In this document: positions 45,122 through 54,856 of the stretch, piece by piece | Numbering within the stretch: position 1 is the first letter of the stretch | Layout of the letters: every line of letters begins with the position of its first letter | Assembly (NCBI RefSeq): GCF_031845265.1 | Contig: NZ_JAVRBG010000010.1 | Coordinates: forward strand, 100,744-164,743 | Length of the DNA stretch: 64,000 nucleotides | From: Mesonia ostreae | Lineage (GTDB): Bacteria > Bacteroidota > Bacteroidia > Flavobacteriales > Flavobacteriaceae | Direction of reading: 5' to 3' | The notes under the pieces: model-generated | Seen by the model: the letters and a program-made list of their open reading frames with translations, nothing else | Databases searched by the model: none | What the model was told of the DNA's origin: nothing | Position numbers and translations under genes: made by a program

Positions 45122-45670
45122 TTAAAATCTATAGCCTAAGTTAAAACCAAACTTACCTACAATGGTGGTACCAAATTCATCTGCATGAAGAAGGTTTCTT
45201 CCTATACCGCCTACGAGTTCAAAGACAATACCTCTTTTGGTCACCCATTTTCCACCAATTCCAAACCCTAGAGCTAAATCTACATAGGTATCTGTTTTTT
45301 TCTCTAGCAAATTTCCATTGTTATCGTAAATCCAAATTTTTTGATGATCGATAGAATTCAGCATGGTAAAACCTTCTACAAAAAAACCAGCAGCATATTT
45401 TCTGCTAAAATATATTCTATAATAAGGAGAGATGGAATAATTATAATCTTCAAAAACCTCGTCATCAAAAGGAACAAATGCGGAAATTCCTGCGGAAGAA
45501 TCGTCATTTAAATTTCTCTCATAGCTCATCTCAAATGCGCCTACCAAAAGCATCACTGCATTTAATTTTATTTCGTTTTTTTTATCTAAAGAATTAACAA
45601 TACTATCGTCTTGAGCCGTTATGGTATTGGCAGAAAATAAAATAAAAGCGAAGAATAAAATTTTTTTCAT
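45122..45670 (-). CDS. Outer-membrane beta-barrel protein, unknown function
   Basis: A 182-residue protein with a signal peptide (MKKILFFAFILFSANTITAQ) and amphipathic strands ending in FGFNLGYRF, with the C-terminal Phe typical of outer-membrane barrels. It is of DUF3575-like size, with eight or so strands (for example KLNAVMLLVGAFEMSYER, then SPYYRIYFSRKY). No enzymatic residues are visible. It is a single gene, with the small basic-protein gene divergent. Confidence 0.78.
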   Translation of the reverse strand: MKKILFFAFILFSANTITAQDDSIVNSLDKKNEIKLNAVMLLVGAFEMSYERNLNDDSSAGISAFVPFDDEVFEDYNYSISPYYRIYFSRKYAAGFFVEGFTMLNSIDHQKIWIYDNNGNLLEKKTDTYVDLALGFGIGGKWVTKRGIVFELVGGIGRNLLHADEFGTTIVGKFGFNLGYRF

Positions 45671-45789
45671 CGGGGTGCAATTTTAAATAAATTTATTAAT
45701 TTTAAGGATTACTTTTGCTACTCATAGCGGTACAATATACTTAGTAAATTTATTTTTTAGTTGGTATAGGGTTTAAATCTAAATTAAAT

Positions 45790-45939
45790 ATGGCAAAATC
45801 TGGCTCCGAAAAAAATACCAAAAATAAGGCGAAGCATACCAAGCTTATGAATCGTAAGAAGAATAAAATGCGTGACGAGAAGGAAGCTAGAAAAGCTAAA
45901 TTAAAGGAGTTGGCGAAAAAAATGAATGAGAAAAAGTAA
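45790..45939 (+). CDS. Very small basic protein (49 aa)
   Basis: A 49-residue ORF (MAKSGSEKNTKNKAKHTKLM, then NRKKNKMRDEKEARKAKLKE and a Lys-rich end) with an ATG at 45790. About 40 percent of residues are Lys or Arg, so it probably binds nucleic acid. The frame is clean and the upstream region has TAT-rich DNA without overlap of other genes. Genes of this kind recur in Flavobacteriaceae as hypothetical proteins, from memory. Too short for domain assignment. Confidence 0.65.
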   Translation: MAKSGSEKNTKNKAKHTKLMNRKKNKMRDEKEARKAKLKELAKKMNEKK

Positions 45940-46057
45940 GTTATTCTTTTTAAAACTGATTTTTCTATTTTTTGGCGTTACAACTTTTTTTTTGAGCCAT
46001 GAATAATGACTATCTTAGTTTTTTGTAAATATTAAATTACTAAAAACCTAAAACTCG

Positions 46058-46525
46058 ATGGAAAAACCAAAACCCATAAAACGTCACGAAGCCTTGCAAC
46101 CTCTAAGTAGGCAACATCATTTTGGACTTTTGTTTTCTTGGAAAATAAGAAAAGGTTTTGCTAAAGAGGTTTCTATAAGTAGAATGAAAGCTTATGCCGA
46201 TTGGTTTTTTGAGAAAGAAATACAGCCTCATTTTAAATTGGAAGAAGAATTTGTTTTTCCCGTGTTAGGTAATGATGATCCACTAATAGAAAGAGCTTTA
46301 AAAGAGCATAGAGAAATTAAAGAGCTTTTTGAAGATGCGGAAGAGCCTTCTAAATCTCTCCAAATTCTCGAAGAAAAACTAACAGATCATATTCGGTTTG
46401 AAGAGCGAACTTTGTTCAATAGAATACAAGAAGTGGCTAGCAAAAGTGAAATAGAAAAGATAGATGAAATTCATTTGCAAATTTCTACACGTGAAGAGTA
46501 TACTGATGCTTTTTGGGAAAATTAA
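46058..46525 (+). CDS. Hemerythrin-like (HHE) domain protein
   Basis: A 155-residue four-helix protein. Candidate di-iron ligands are visible: RHEALQPLSRQHHFGLL (helix 1 His), HFKLEEEFVFP (His and Glu), EHREIKELF (His and Glu) and DHIRFEERTLF (His and Glu), the usual HxxxE spacing. Such proteins bind oxygen, nitric oxide or iron. It ends convergently with the acyltransferase gene, overlapping it by 4 bp. Confidence 0.85.
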   Translation: MEKPKPIKRHEALQPLSRQHHFGLLFSWKIRKGFAKEVSISRMKAYADWFFEKEIQPHFKLEEEFVFPVLGNDDPLIERALKEHREIKELFEDAEEPSKSLQILEEKLTDHIRFEERTLFNRIQEVASKSEIEKIDEIHLQISTREEYTDAFWEN

Positions 46526-47046
46526 AGATCTGCTTTTCCTTTTACACCTTTAAAGAAGAGTCGTAAAAGTCTGCTGTCTTTTTCATAATCTCCAGTAGGG
46601 TAGAGGGCTTGTCCTATTTTAACCACTTTTCGCTCATAATCAAAACTAACAGGAATAATAGGAACTTCGGCTGCTAAGGAGATATAATAAAACCCAGTTT
46701 TCCAGTTCAATACTTTTTTTCTCGTACCTTCTGGAGCTAAGGATAATCTAAACTCTTTTTTTTCGGAAAAAATTTGAGCAATGGCCTCTACTTTATTTTG
46801 CCCTTCACTTCTGTCGATTGGGGTGCCGCCCATCCACCTAAAATAAGCGCCAAAAGGCCAACGAAATAACTCTTTTTTTCCAATAAAATCAATAGGAACT
46901 TTAATGATACTTCTTGTAAAAATCCCAAGATAAAAATCATGCCAGCTGGTATGCGGAACAACAATTACCACCGATTTCTTTATCGCTGGATCAAAAGCGC
47001 CTTCCAGCCTCCAACCTAGAATCTTCGTGAATATGTAATTAGTCAT
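46522..47046 (-). CDS. 1-acyl-glycerol-3-phosphate acyltransferase family protein
   Basis: A 174-residue PlsC-type enzyme, shorter than most. It has the catalytic VVPHTSWHDFYLG (HxxxxD) and the substrate motif LAPEGTRKKV. Residues 40-70 are hydrophobic and could dip into the membrane. It would transfer an acyl chain to a lysophospholipid, or act on an aminolipid. It lies between clpB (same strand, upstream) and the hemerythrin gene (convergent), with its own start after the clpB terminator. Confidence 0.87.
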   Translation of the reverse strand: MTNYIFTKILGWRLEGAFDPAIKKSVVIVVPHTSWHDFYLGIFTRSIIKVPIDFIGKKELFRWPFGAYFRWMGGTPIDRSEGQNKVEAIAQIFSEKKEFRLSLAPEGTRKKVLNWKTGFYYISLAAEVPIIPVSFDYERKVVKIGQALYPTGDYEKDSRLLRLFFKGVKGKADL

Positions 47047-47090
47047 TATTTTGCTTTAAGCGAGCTAAAATAGAAAATTTTTAACTAAAA

Positions 47091-47117
47091 AAAAGCGAGA
47101 GTTTTCCACTCTCGCTT
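47091..47117 (-). terminator. Terminator after clpB
   Basis: On the minus strand GCGAGAG, a 7-nt loop and CTCTCGC (47095-47115) are followed by eight T (complement of the A-run 47087-47094). It lies 20 bp past the stop of clpB and before the acyltransferase gene. Confidence 0.9.
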
Positions 47118-47135
47118 CAACCTTATTTCTAGTTC

Positions 47136-49736
47136 TTAATTTTGGGATTCATTTCTAAATACCAATTCTTCATCAAAAGCATCAATTAGGATAATGCTTT
47201 CTGCAGTTACTTTACCCGATAGAATTTCTTTAGAAAGTTTGTTAAGCACTTCTTTTTGAATGGTTCTTTTTACGGGTCTTGCACCATATTGCGGATCAAA
47301 TCCTTTTTTAGAAAGCAAAGCAATCGCTTCTTCCGTAGCATCTATAGTTATATTTTGCTCTGCTAGCATTTTGCTCACTCCTTTTAATTGCAAACCAACA
47401 ATCTCTTGAATGTTCTCTTGATCGAGCGGTGTAAACATCACAATATCATCGATACGGTTTAAAAACTCTGGTTTTACTTGTTGTCTTAACAAACCCATAA
47501 CCTCTACTTTTGCTCCTTCCATTGCAGTCTCAATATCTTTTACCGCTTCATATTTTTCTTGAATCACATGGCTTCCCATATTAGAAGTCATAATAATAAT
47601 GGTGTTTCTAAAGTCTGCCAGGCGTCCTTTGTTGTCTGTTAGTCTACCTTCATCTAATACTTGTAATAAAATATTAAAGGTGTCTGGGTGTGCTTTTTCA
47701 ATCTCATCTAATAGTACAACCGAGTAAGGTTTACGTCGCACCGCTTCGGTTAACTGTCCGCCTTCATCATAGCCCACATATCCAGGAGGTGCACCAACCA
47801 ATCTACTCACCGAGTGTCGTTCTTGGTATTCACTCATATCAATTCGCGTCATCGCCGCATCATCATCAAAAAGGTATTCGGCTAGAGCTTTAGCTAACTC
47901 AGTCTTACCAACTCCAGTTGTTCCTAAGAATAAAAAGCTTCCAATGGGTCTTTTTTGATCTTGCAAACCTGCTCTACTTCGTCTAATGGCATCGCTTACC
48001 GCGTTGATGGCTTCGTCTTGTCCTATCACGCGTTTGTGTAGTTCTTCTTCTAGATGCAGAAGTTTTTCTCGCTCGCTTTGTAACATTTTGGTTACAGGGA
48101 TTCCCGTCCATTTAGCGACTACTTCTGCAATATCTTCATTGGTTACTTCTTCTTTAATTAATGAGTTAGAACCGCTGGCTTTTTGCTTCGCCATTTCCGC
48201 TTGTAGTTTTTCCAAGCGTTCTTGAGCTTCTTTTATTTTTCCGTAGCGAATTTCTGCTACTTTTCCATAATCCCCTTCACGTTCTGCACGTTCTGCTTCT
48301 AGCTTAAAGTTTTCAATATCAGATTTTGCTTGCTGAACTTTGTCTACCACACCTTTTTCATTCTGCCATTGTGCATTCAGCTCACTACGATCTTCTTTAA
48401 GATTGGCTAGATCTGCTTGAAGCGACTTGAGTTTAGTTTCATCTTTTTCACGTTTAATGGCTTCAATTTCAATCTCCAATTGCATAATCTTACGATCTAA
48501 AACATCCAACTCTTCGGGTTTCGAATTGATTTCCATGCGCAGTTTAGAAGCTGCTTCATCCATTAAGTCGATTGCCTTATCGGGTAAAAAACGATTGGTA
48601 ATGTAACGTTGAGAAAGCTCTACTGCGGCAATAATAGCTTCATCTTTAATACGTACTTTGTGGTGCGTTTCATACTTTTCTTTAATTCCGCGAAGAATAG
48701 AAATCGCACTTTCAGTATCAGGTTCATCTACATTTACAATTTGGAAACGACGTTCTAGTGCTTTGTCTTTTTCAAAATATTTTTGATATTCGTCTAAGGT
48801 GGTAGCTCCTATCGCACGCAACTCTCCACGCGCCAAAGCAGGTTTTAAAATATTGGCAGCATCCATAGCTCCTTGTCCGCCGCCGGCACCTACCAAAGTA
48901 TGAATCTCATCTATAAATAAGACAATATTTCCATCACTAGAAGTTACTTCTTTGATTACTGCTTTTAATCTTTCCTCAAATTCTCCCTTGTATTTTGCGC
49001 CTGCAATAAGAGCTCCCATATCTAAAGAAAAGATAATTTTATTCTTCAGGTTCTCAGGAATATCTCCCGCAATAATTCGGTGGGCTAAACCTTCAGCAAT
49101 AGCAGTTTTACCTGTACCGGGTTCTCCAACCAACATCGGATTGTTTTTGGTACGACGTGATAAAATTTGTAGAATACGGCGTATTTCTTCATCTCTACCA
49201 ATAACGGGATCTAACTTTCCGCTTTCGGCAAGTTCGTTTAGGTTTTTAGCGTATTTATTTAAAGAGTTGTAAGTATCTTCTGCACTTTGCGAAGTCACAC
49301 GGTCTCCTTGTCGCAATTCTTCAATCGCTGCTTTTAAGCCTTTTTCACTGGCTCCTTGATCTTTTAGAATCTGAGCTACTTTAGAATTGGATTTAAAAAT
49401 CGCTAAAATAAGATGCTCAATAGAGACATACTCATCGTTCATTTTTTTGGAAATGCTGGTGGCTTCATTCACTGTTTTTCCAGCTTCGCGAGAAAGTACC
49501 AAATCGCCTCCAGTAACTTTAGGGAAACTCTCTAAAGTCTTATCTAGCAACTGCGAAAAAAGGTTGACGTTAATGCTTAATTTTTTCAGCAAAAAAGGTG
49601 TTACATTTTCATCTACCATACTTATGGCTTTAAAAAGATGTTCGTTCTCTATTTGCTGATGGCCTAATTCCTGCGCCAACTGCTGCGCTTGTTGAATCGC
49701 CTCTTGAGATTTTATAGTAAAATTGTTAAAGTTCAT
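47136..49736 (-). CDS. clpB: ATP-dependent chaperone ClpB
   Basis: An 866-residue disaggregase from the ATG at 49736 (MNFNNFTIKSQEAIQ), a length typical of ClpB; a longer frame to 49802 has no homology I recognise. It has an N-domain, NBD1 with GEPGTGKTAIAEGLA, a coiled-coil middle domain (about 400-520), and NBD2 with GTTGVGKTELAKALAEYL followed by the sensor GARPVKRTIQ near the end. With DnaK it rescues aggregated proteins under heat stress. It is a single gene; the 5' region (49737-50064) shows no clear sigma-32-like box and no other gene. Confidence 0.96.
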   Translation of the reverse strand: MNFNNFTIKSQEAIQQAQQLAQELGHQQIENEHLFKAISMVDENVTPFLLKKLSINVNLFSQLLDKTLESFPKVTGGDLVLSREAGKTVNEATSISKKMNDEYVSIEHLILAIFKSNSKVAQILKDQGASEKGLKAAIEELRQGDRVTSQSAEDTYNSLNKYAKNLNELAESGKLDPVIGRDEEIRRILQILSRRTKNNPMLVGEPGTGKTAIAEGLAHRIIAGDIPENLKNKIIFSLDMGALIAGAKYKGEFEERLKAVIKEVTSSDGNIVLFIDEIHTLVGAGGGQGAMDAANILKPALARGELRAIGATTLDEYQKYFEKDKALERRFQIVNVDEPDTESAISILRGIKEKYETHHKVRIKDEAIIAAVELSQRYITNRFLPDKAIDLMDEAASKLRMEINSKPEELDVLDRKIMQLEIEIEAIKREKDETKLKSLQADLANLKEDRSELNAQWQNEKGVVDKVQQAKSDIENFKLEAERAEREGDYGKVAEIRYGKIKEAQERLEKLQAEMAKQKASGSNSLIKEEVTNEDIAEVVAKWTGIPVTKMLQSEREKLLHLEEELHKRVIGQDEAINAVSDAIRRSRAGLQDQKRPIGSFLFLGTTGVGKTELAKALAEYLFDDDAAMTRIDMSEYQERHSVSRLVGAPPGYVGYDEGGQLTEAVRRKPYSVVLLDEIEKAHPDTFNILLQVLDEGRLTDNKGRLADFRNTIIIMTSNMGSHVIQEKYEAVKDIETAMEGAKVEVMGLLRQQVKPEFLNRIDDIVMFTPLDQENIQEIVGLQLKGVSKMLAEQNITIDATEEAIALLSKKGFDPQYGARPVKRTIQKEVLNKLSKEILSGKVTAESIILIDAFDEELVFRNESQN

Positions 49737-50064
49737 GTGTTGTTGTTTTTGATTAGAATATTTCAAAATGTGTACCCTATTTCGAAAAAGACAAAAAGTC
49801 ATAATGAAACTGAATTAAACCGACAAAAAGTCTGATTTTTAAATTTTTATGATGATTTAAAACTTAAAAATAGATATTTCTAGAATCGAAAGCTACAGAA
49901 TGGCGCTTTAAATCCAATAAGTAATACAATTAAACTTAACTTAATTAGAATATGAAGTTTTATATTGACGGAATAATTAGAATTTTAAAAACAAACCTGT
50001 TTCTTTAAATTCTCTTAATTATCTTTAAAGCTGAAGCATAAATCGTATTTTAGTAAAAAAAAAT
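49737..50064. other. Divergent promoter region of clpB and ytxJ, no gene
   Basis: 328 bp with no ORF or RNA gene. It must hold the promoters for clpB (leftward) and ytxJ (rightward). On the plus strand TATCTTTA is close to TAnnTTTG, about 40 bp before ytxJ. For clpB no convincing box is seen. Confidence 0.4.
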
Positions 50065-50454
50065 ATGGGACTATTAGATAAAATTTTCAAGAAACAAGAC
50101 GATATCGCTAAGAAAGAGATAAAAGAAATTCCGTGGCAACTTCTAACTAAAGAAGAACAATTGGATCAAATTTTAGACGAATCTAAGCACCAGCCTGTAG
50201 TAATTTTTAAGCATTCTACGCGTTGTGGAGTAAGCCGGATGGTTTTAAAACAATTTGAGAAAAATTACGATTTAGATCCCCAAGAAGCTAAATTATATTT
50301 TCTGGATTTATTGGCATATAGAGGCTTGAGTAATGCGGTAGCTGAGAAATTTAAGGTGATGCATCAATCGCCACAAATGATTGTCATCAATAACAAGGAA
50401 GTAGTGCACCAAGCATCACATCACGATATTGATGTAGAAAATATTGCAGTATAG
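50065..50454 (+). CDS. ytxJ: Bacillithiol-linked redox protein YtxJ (DUF2847)
   Basis: A 129-residue monothiol thioredoxin-like protein. The single active cysteine is in FKHSTRCGVSRMV, and LYFLDLLAYRGLSNAVAEKF and HQSPQMIVINNKEVV follow the usual YtxJ order. In Bacteroidota this family is thought to act in bacillithiol-based reduction of proteins. The stop codon abuts that of the convergent lipoprotein gene with no gap. Confidence 0.92.
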   Translation: MGLLDKIFKKQDDIAKKEIKEIPWQLLTKEEQLDQILDESKHQPVVIFKHSTRCGVSRMVLKQFEKNYDLDPQEAKLYFLDLLAYRGLSNAVAEKFKVMHQSPQMIVINNKEVVHQASHHDIDVENIAV

Positions 50455-51627
50455 TTAATTAAGTGCATTTTTTTTTAAAATATCAACAAATTTATATTTT
50501 ATATCATTTCCTGCATCCATTAACATCTGCTCATTGCTGGGAAAAGGCATAGAACCTTGGGAAAGTAGTTGTATCTCTTTAGCGTTTAGCACTTTTTTAT
50601 TGCCATTGAATCTTGCATATTCATTTCCAAAAACAAAAGTAGTTTTTAAAGGAAATTTTTGATACACACGGTTTTCTTGTGTATTAAAGTATTCTACAAG
50701 AGCGACTACTTGAATGCCCTTGCTTTGTTCGGTTTTTAAAAGGTCACCGCTTGCAGTAATGTATTGGTCTATCTTAATTTTACCGCCGTTATCATTTAAA
50801 ATATAATCTCCATTTCGATTTTTCTTGTACGTATAACCGTCTTTTATTTCGCGTTCTAAATGAATTTCTTTTTGAAGAATTCTTTCTGGAATGATAGAAA
50901 TAGTTTTAAAATCGAGATAGATTTCATAGTTGTAATTGATTTTGTCTTCTCTTTGATCGTGAAAGACAGTCCAACGGTCATTTAAACCATAGGTATCAAA
51001 ATTTAAGAGATCTTCTTCCAATAATCTCGGAATCATTTGATTGGTCTGGTTTTCTAAACTTACGAAAACAAAATCAGTTCCGTAGAATTGAGCATCGTCT
51101 AGAAGTTGCTTTGTATTCTTATAATTAGGTTTTAATTGAGAAACCTTACTTAATTTGCCATGAGCATTTCTATAATCTAGCTTGCTACCCATGTTTATGT
51201 CGCTTTGCGCGGAATAATATAAGTCTTCAGCATACTTATTTTTAGCTGTAATTAATTCATCTGAATAATTATTCAGTTTAAATTTAGCTTCTTTTCCATT
51301 TTGAAAATGGAGTGGAAGTAGAGGCTTAATTTGTCTTTGTACTTGCGCTAGCTGCGTGTAATTTCTATAGATTTCTTCGGCATTGACATTCTCTTTCTGT
51401 AAATGGTTGATGTCTTGCTTTTTTTCTTCGGTGAATTTCTTAAAAGCATCTTGTAAAAGAAAGATATATTCTTCGTTGTTCTCCTTGGTTTTATCTTTTT
51501 GAAGTTTACTAACAGCAATGTCAATCGCTTCGCGATAATCTCCAGAATAGAGTGCTTTTTGAGTTCTCTTAATTCCGCTGCAAGCGATAAATAAAGACAT
51601 GCTAATCCATAAAAATAACTTTTTCAT
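50455..51627 (-). CDS. TPR-like lipoprotein, unknown function
   Basis: A 390-residue lipoprotein (signal MKKLFLWISMSLFIAC). The N-terminal third has a TPR-like start (KALYSGDYREAIDIAVSKLQ), and the middle is helical (QRQIKPLLPLHFQ). The rest has mixed strands. No enzymatic motif is seen. Two-repeat TPR lipoproteins of this type are common in Flavobacteriaceae with unknown roles in envelope assembly. Confidence 0.78.
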   Translation of the reverse strand: MKKLFLWISMSLFIACSGIKRTQKALYSGDYREAIDIAVSKLQKDKTKENNEEYIFLLQDAFKKFTEEKKQDINHLQKENVNAEEIYRNYTQLAQVQRQIKPLLPLHFQNGKEAKFKLNNYSDELITAKNKYAEDLYYSAQSDINMGSKLDYRNAHGKLSKVSQLKPNYKNTKQLLDDAQFYGTDFVFVSLENQTNQMIPRLLEEDLLNFDTYGLNDRWTVFHDQREDKINYNYEIYLDFKTISIIPERILQKEIHLEREIKDGYTYKKNRNGDYILNDNGGKIKIDQYITASGDLLKTEQSKGIQVVALVEYFNTQENRVYQKFPLKTTFVFGNEYARFNGNKKVLNAKEIQLLSQGSMPFPSNEQMLMDAGNDIKYKFVDILKKNALN

Positions 51628-51682
51628 AAGTTTGAAGTTGCTGTTAAGAGAGTTATTGAAATAACTAAAATACCAAAATAAT

Positions 51683-51715
51683 AAAAAAAGCCCATTTCAG
51701 TCTAAAGAAACGGGC
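51683..51715 (-). terminator. Terminator after fahA
   Basis: GCCCATTTC (51690-51698) and GAAACGGGC (51707-51715) pair with one mismatch. On the minus strand a run of seven T follows. It lies just past the stop of fahA at 51739. Confidence 0.85.
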
Positions 51716-51738
51716 GATTAAAAATAAGTAAATTCAGT

Positions 51739-53022
51739 TTATTTGCTTTTAAAGGAAGGCAATACTTTTGTACTGCACTCTCCAAAACCAATTCTTACGT
51801 TTTTATCTTGGCAATGTCCTCTTAAAATTACGGTATCCTTATCTTGTATAAACTTGCGGTCACCTCCTTCTTTTAGTTTAAGAGGCTTCTCACCATTCCA
51901 AGAAAGCTCTAACATAGAACCATAACTATCTTTTGTGGAGCCAGAAATAGTTCCACTTCCCATCATGTCTCCGCTATTCACGGAACATCCATTAACGGTA
52001 TGATGTGCCAATTGCTGACTCATATTCCAGTAGAGATATTTAAAATTAGAATTAGAAACTATGGTTTCTTTCTTTCCTTCTGGCTGTATGGCAACTTGCA
52101 AATGTATATCAAACGTTTTCTTTCCTTTAGATTGTAAGTACGGAAGTTGCTCTGTGGTTGGTTTAGGGCCTTCTGTTCTAAAAGGCTCTAGAGCGTCTAG
52201 AGTAACTATCCACGGAGAAATTGTTGAAGCAAAATTTTTGCCTAAAAATGGTCCTAAAGGCACATATTCCCATTTTTGAATGTCTCTGGCACTCCAGTCA
52301 TTAAATAATACCAACCCAAAGATATGATCTTCAGCATCTTCAACGGGAATGGGTTCTCCTAAGTGATTGGCTGCGGTAGTAATAAATGCCATTTCCAATT
52401 CAAAGTCAAGATTTCTAGAAGGTCCAAAGATGGGCGTATCAGATCCGTTTGGAAGTTTTTGCCCTTGTGGCCTTCTAATAGGAATTCCGCTGGGAATAAT
52501 AGAAGAACTTCTGCCGTGATACGCTACGGGAATATGAAGCCAGTTGGGCATTAAAGCATTGTCTGCTCCTCTAAACATTTCTCCCACATTTCTTGCATGC
52601 TCTTCACTCGAGTAAAAATCTGTATAATCACCCACCTGTACTGGTAATTGCATTTCTACTTCATTCATGGTAAAAAGGATTACTTTTTGGTGTTCCTCAT
52701 TTTTCTGAAGTTTTTCATGCTTCACATCAAAAATTTCAGCTATTCTATTTCTCACTGCTCGCCAGGTTTTTCTACCATCGGCAATAAAATCATTTAAAGT
52801 ATCTTGAAGAAAAATATCATCTGTTAAAGGTATGCCTTCAAAATATCCCAATTGATGTAAAGCACCCAAATCAATTGCGTAGTCACCAATTCTAGTTCCA
52901 ATAGTGATGACGTCATCTCTAGTTAAGAATACTCCAAAGGGAATGTTTTGAATTGGAAAATCGGTTTCTTTGGGTATTTTTAACCAAGTTTTTCTATCGG
53001 TATTGTTGGCGGTTATTTGCAT
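51739..53022 (-). CDS. fahA: Fumarylacetoacetase
   Basis: A 427-residue enzyme of tyrosine breakdown that splits fumarylacetoacetate into fumarate and acetoacetate. Visible family blocks are DFYSSEEHARNVGEMF, YHGRSSSIIPSGIP, LDFELEMAFITT, FNDWSARDIQKWEY (metal Asp region) and NSGDMMGSGTISG. Length fits FahA. It is monocistronic and divergent from glyA, with which it shares a 112-bp gap. Confidence 0.95.
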   Translation of the reverse strand: MQITANNTDRKTWLKIPKETDFPIQNIPFGVFLTRDDVITIGTRIGDYAIDLGALHQLGYFEGIPLTDDIFLQDTLNDFIADGRKTWRAVRNRIAEIFDVKHEKLQKNEEHQKVILFTMNEVEMQLPVQVGDYTDFYSSEEHARNVGEMFRGADNALMPNWLHIPVAYHGRSSSIIPSGIPIRRPQGQKLPNGSDTPIFGPSRNLDFELEMAFITTAANHLGEPIPVEDAEDHIFGLVLFNDWSARDIQKWEYVPLGPFLGKNFASTISPWIVTLDALEPFRTEGPKPTTEQLPYLQSKGKKTFDIHLQVAIQPEGKKETIVSNSNFKYLYWNMSQQLAHHTVNGCSVNSGDMMGSGTISGSTKDSYGSMLELSWNGEKPLKLKEGGDRKFIQDKDTVILRGHCQDKNVRIGFGECSTKVLPSFKSK

Positions 53023-53134
53023 AAGCTTAAATTCAAATAGTTTTAAAAAAAAGTATCTTCAAATATATTATTATCCATGTAATAACCGAATGATTTCCTT
53101 ATTTTTGGTGAAACTTTTAACGATTACTGTACTT

Positions 53135-54409
53135 ATGGAAAGAGATACTCAGATTTTTGATTTAATAGAAGCCGAAAAGAACCGTCAAATCAACGGTTTG
53201 GAATTAATTGCAAGTGAAAACTTTGTAAGCGATCAGGTTTTGGAAGCTGCCGGGTCTGTGCTTACCAATAAATATGCTGAAGGTTACCCAGGAAAGCGTT
53301 ATTATGGCGGTTGTGAAATTGTAGACAAGGTGGAAACACTTGCTATAGAAAGAGCAAAAGAACTTTTTAATGCAGAATATGTAAATGTGCAGCCTCATTC
53401 GGGCTCTCAAGCAAATACCGCAGTTTTTTCTGTATGCTTAAAGCCAGGAGATACTATTTTGGGATTTGATTTGTCTCACGGCGGACATTTAACCCACGGC
53501 TCTCCAGTAAACTTTTCTGGAAAATTATACAATCCAGTGTTCTACGGAGTTATAAAAGAAACGGGCTTAATCGATTACGATCACGTGAGAGAAATGGCGC
53601 ATAAAGAGAAACCAAAAATGATTATTGCGGGTGCCTCCGCATATTCTAGAGAATTTGATTATAAGAAATTTAGAGAAATAGCCGATGAAGTAGGAGCTAT
53701 TTTATTAGCCGATATGGCACACCCAGCTGGATTAATAGCAAAAGGTCTTGTATCTGATCCTTTACCGCATTGCCACATTGTTACAACTACAACGCATAAA
53801 ACCATTAGAGGACCTCGTGGAGGGATGATCTTGATGGGGAAAGATTTTGAAAATCCATTTGGACAGAAATTAAAAAGCGGAAAATTAAAGAAAATGTCTT
53901 CTTTACTAAATAGTGGAGTTTTTCCAGGAAACCAAGGCGGACCTTTAGAGCACATTATCGCAGCCAAAGCGATTGCTTTTGGCGAAGCCTTAACCGATGA
54001 GTTTCTACATTATATGGTACAAGTGAAAAAGAATGCCAAAGCAATGGCCGAAGCATTTGTAAAAAGAGGTTATGATGTTATTTCTGGAGGAACCGATAAT
54101 CATATGATGTTAATCGACTTAAGAAATAAAGGAGTTACTGGAAAACAAGCGGAAGAAACTTTGGTAAAAGCAGAGATTACCGTGAATAAAAATATGGTTC
54201 CTTTTGATGATAAATCTCCATTTGTTACTTCTGGAATAAGAGTAGGAACTCCGGCCATTACTACTAGAGGTTTAAAGGAAGAGGATATGGATAAGATAGT
54301 AGGCTTTGTAGATGCTGTGATTAGCAATATTGAAGACGAAAGCATTATTGAAAAAACAAAAAATGAAATTCACGAAATGATGGGGCATAGACCATTGTTT
54401 CAATTTTAA
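53135..54409 (+). CDS. glyA: Serine hydroxymethyltransferase
   Basis: A 424-residue PLP enzyme that turns serine and tetrahydrofolate into glycine and methylene-tetrahydrofolate. The Schiff-base lysine is Lys 222 in TTTTHKTIRGPRGG. Other blocks are GLELIASENFVS and YAEGYPGKRYYGGCE. The ATG at 53135 (MERDTQIFD) is the standard start; a frame back to 52970 lies inside fahA. A TATTTTTG box (53100-53107) 28 bp before the ATG may be its -7 element. Confidence 0.97.
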   Translation: MERDTQIFDLIEAEKNRQINGLELIASENFVSDQVLEAAGSVLTNKYAEGYPGKRYYGGCEIVDKVETLAIERAKELFNAEYVNVQPHSGSQANTAVFSVCLKPGDTILGFDLSHGGHLTHGSPVNFSGKLYNPVFYGVIKETGLIDYDHVREMAHKEKPKMIIAGASAYSREFDYKKFREIADEVGAILLADMAHPAGLIAKGLVSDPLPHCHIVTTTTHKTIRGPRGGMILMGKDFENPFGQKLKSGKLKKMSSLLNSGVFPGNQGGPLEHIIAAKAIAFGEALTDEFLHYMVQVKKNAKAMAEAFVKRGYDVISGGTDNHMMLIDLRNKGVTGKQAEETLVKAEITVNKNMVPFDDKSPFVTSGIRVGTPAITTRGLKEEDMDKIVGFVDAVISNIEDESIIEKTKNEIHEMMGHRPLFQF

Positions 54410-54432
54410 TAACCATTAATCAATTATAACTT

Positions 54433-54834
54433 ATGAAAAAATTAATTTTATCTGCAGGTCTGGTCATGTTAAGCTTTGCCAGTGTTGCACAAGACGATTT
54501 TAGAGACGATATGTTACATTTTGTAAATGTACAATCTGGTTCTTCGATGGACGCTGCACTGATGCAAGTAATGCCAATGATTCCTGAAGCAAATAGAGAG
54601 GAATTTAAAAAGGAGTTAAATGCTGAATTAAAAGGGATGTATGCGGATATTGTAGATATTTATATTGATAAAGTTGGAAAAGAGGATTTACAAAAAATGT
54701 TAGATTTCTACGAAACTCCAGCAGGAAAAAATATACTAGCGAAAACTCCAGATGTGGTAGAAGCAAGTATGACTTTAAATCAAAAATATATGATGAAATT
54801 GCAACCTATCATGCAAAAATATATGAGCAACTAA
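54433..54834 (+). CDS. DUF2059 domain protein, exported
   Basis: A 133-residue protein with signal peptide MKKLILSAGLVMLSFASVAQ and a helical DUF2059 domain (the DIYIDKVGKEDLQKMLDFYE and TPAGKNILAKTP block). Function of the family is unknown. It follows glyA by 23 bp and may be co-transcribed. The MITE-like hairpin 22 bp behind its stop would end the transcript. Confidence 0.88.
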   Translation: MKKLILSAGLVMLSFASVAQDDFRDDMLHFVNVQSGSSMDAALMQVMPMIPEANREEFKKELNAELKGMYADIVDIYIDKVGKEDLQKMLDFYETPAGKNILAKTPDVVEASMTLNQKYMMKLQPIMQKYMSN

Positions 54835-54856
54835 GTTGTTTAAATTATACAACAAA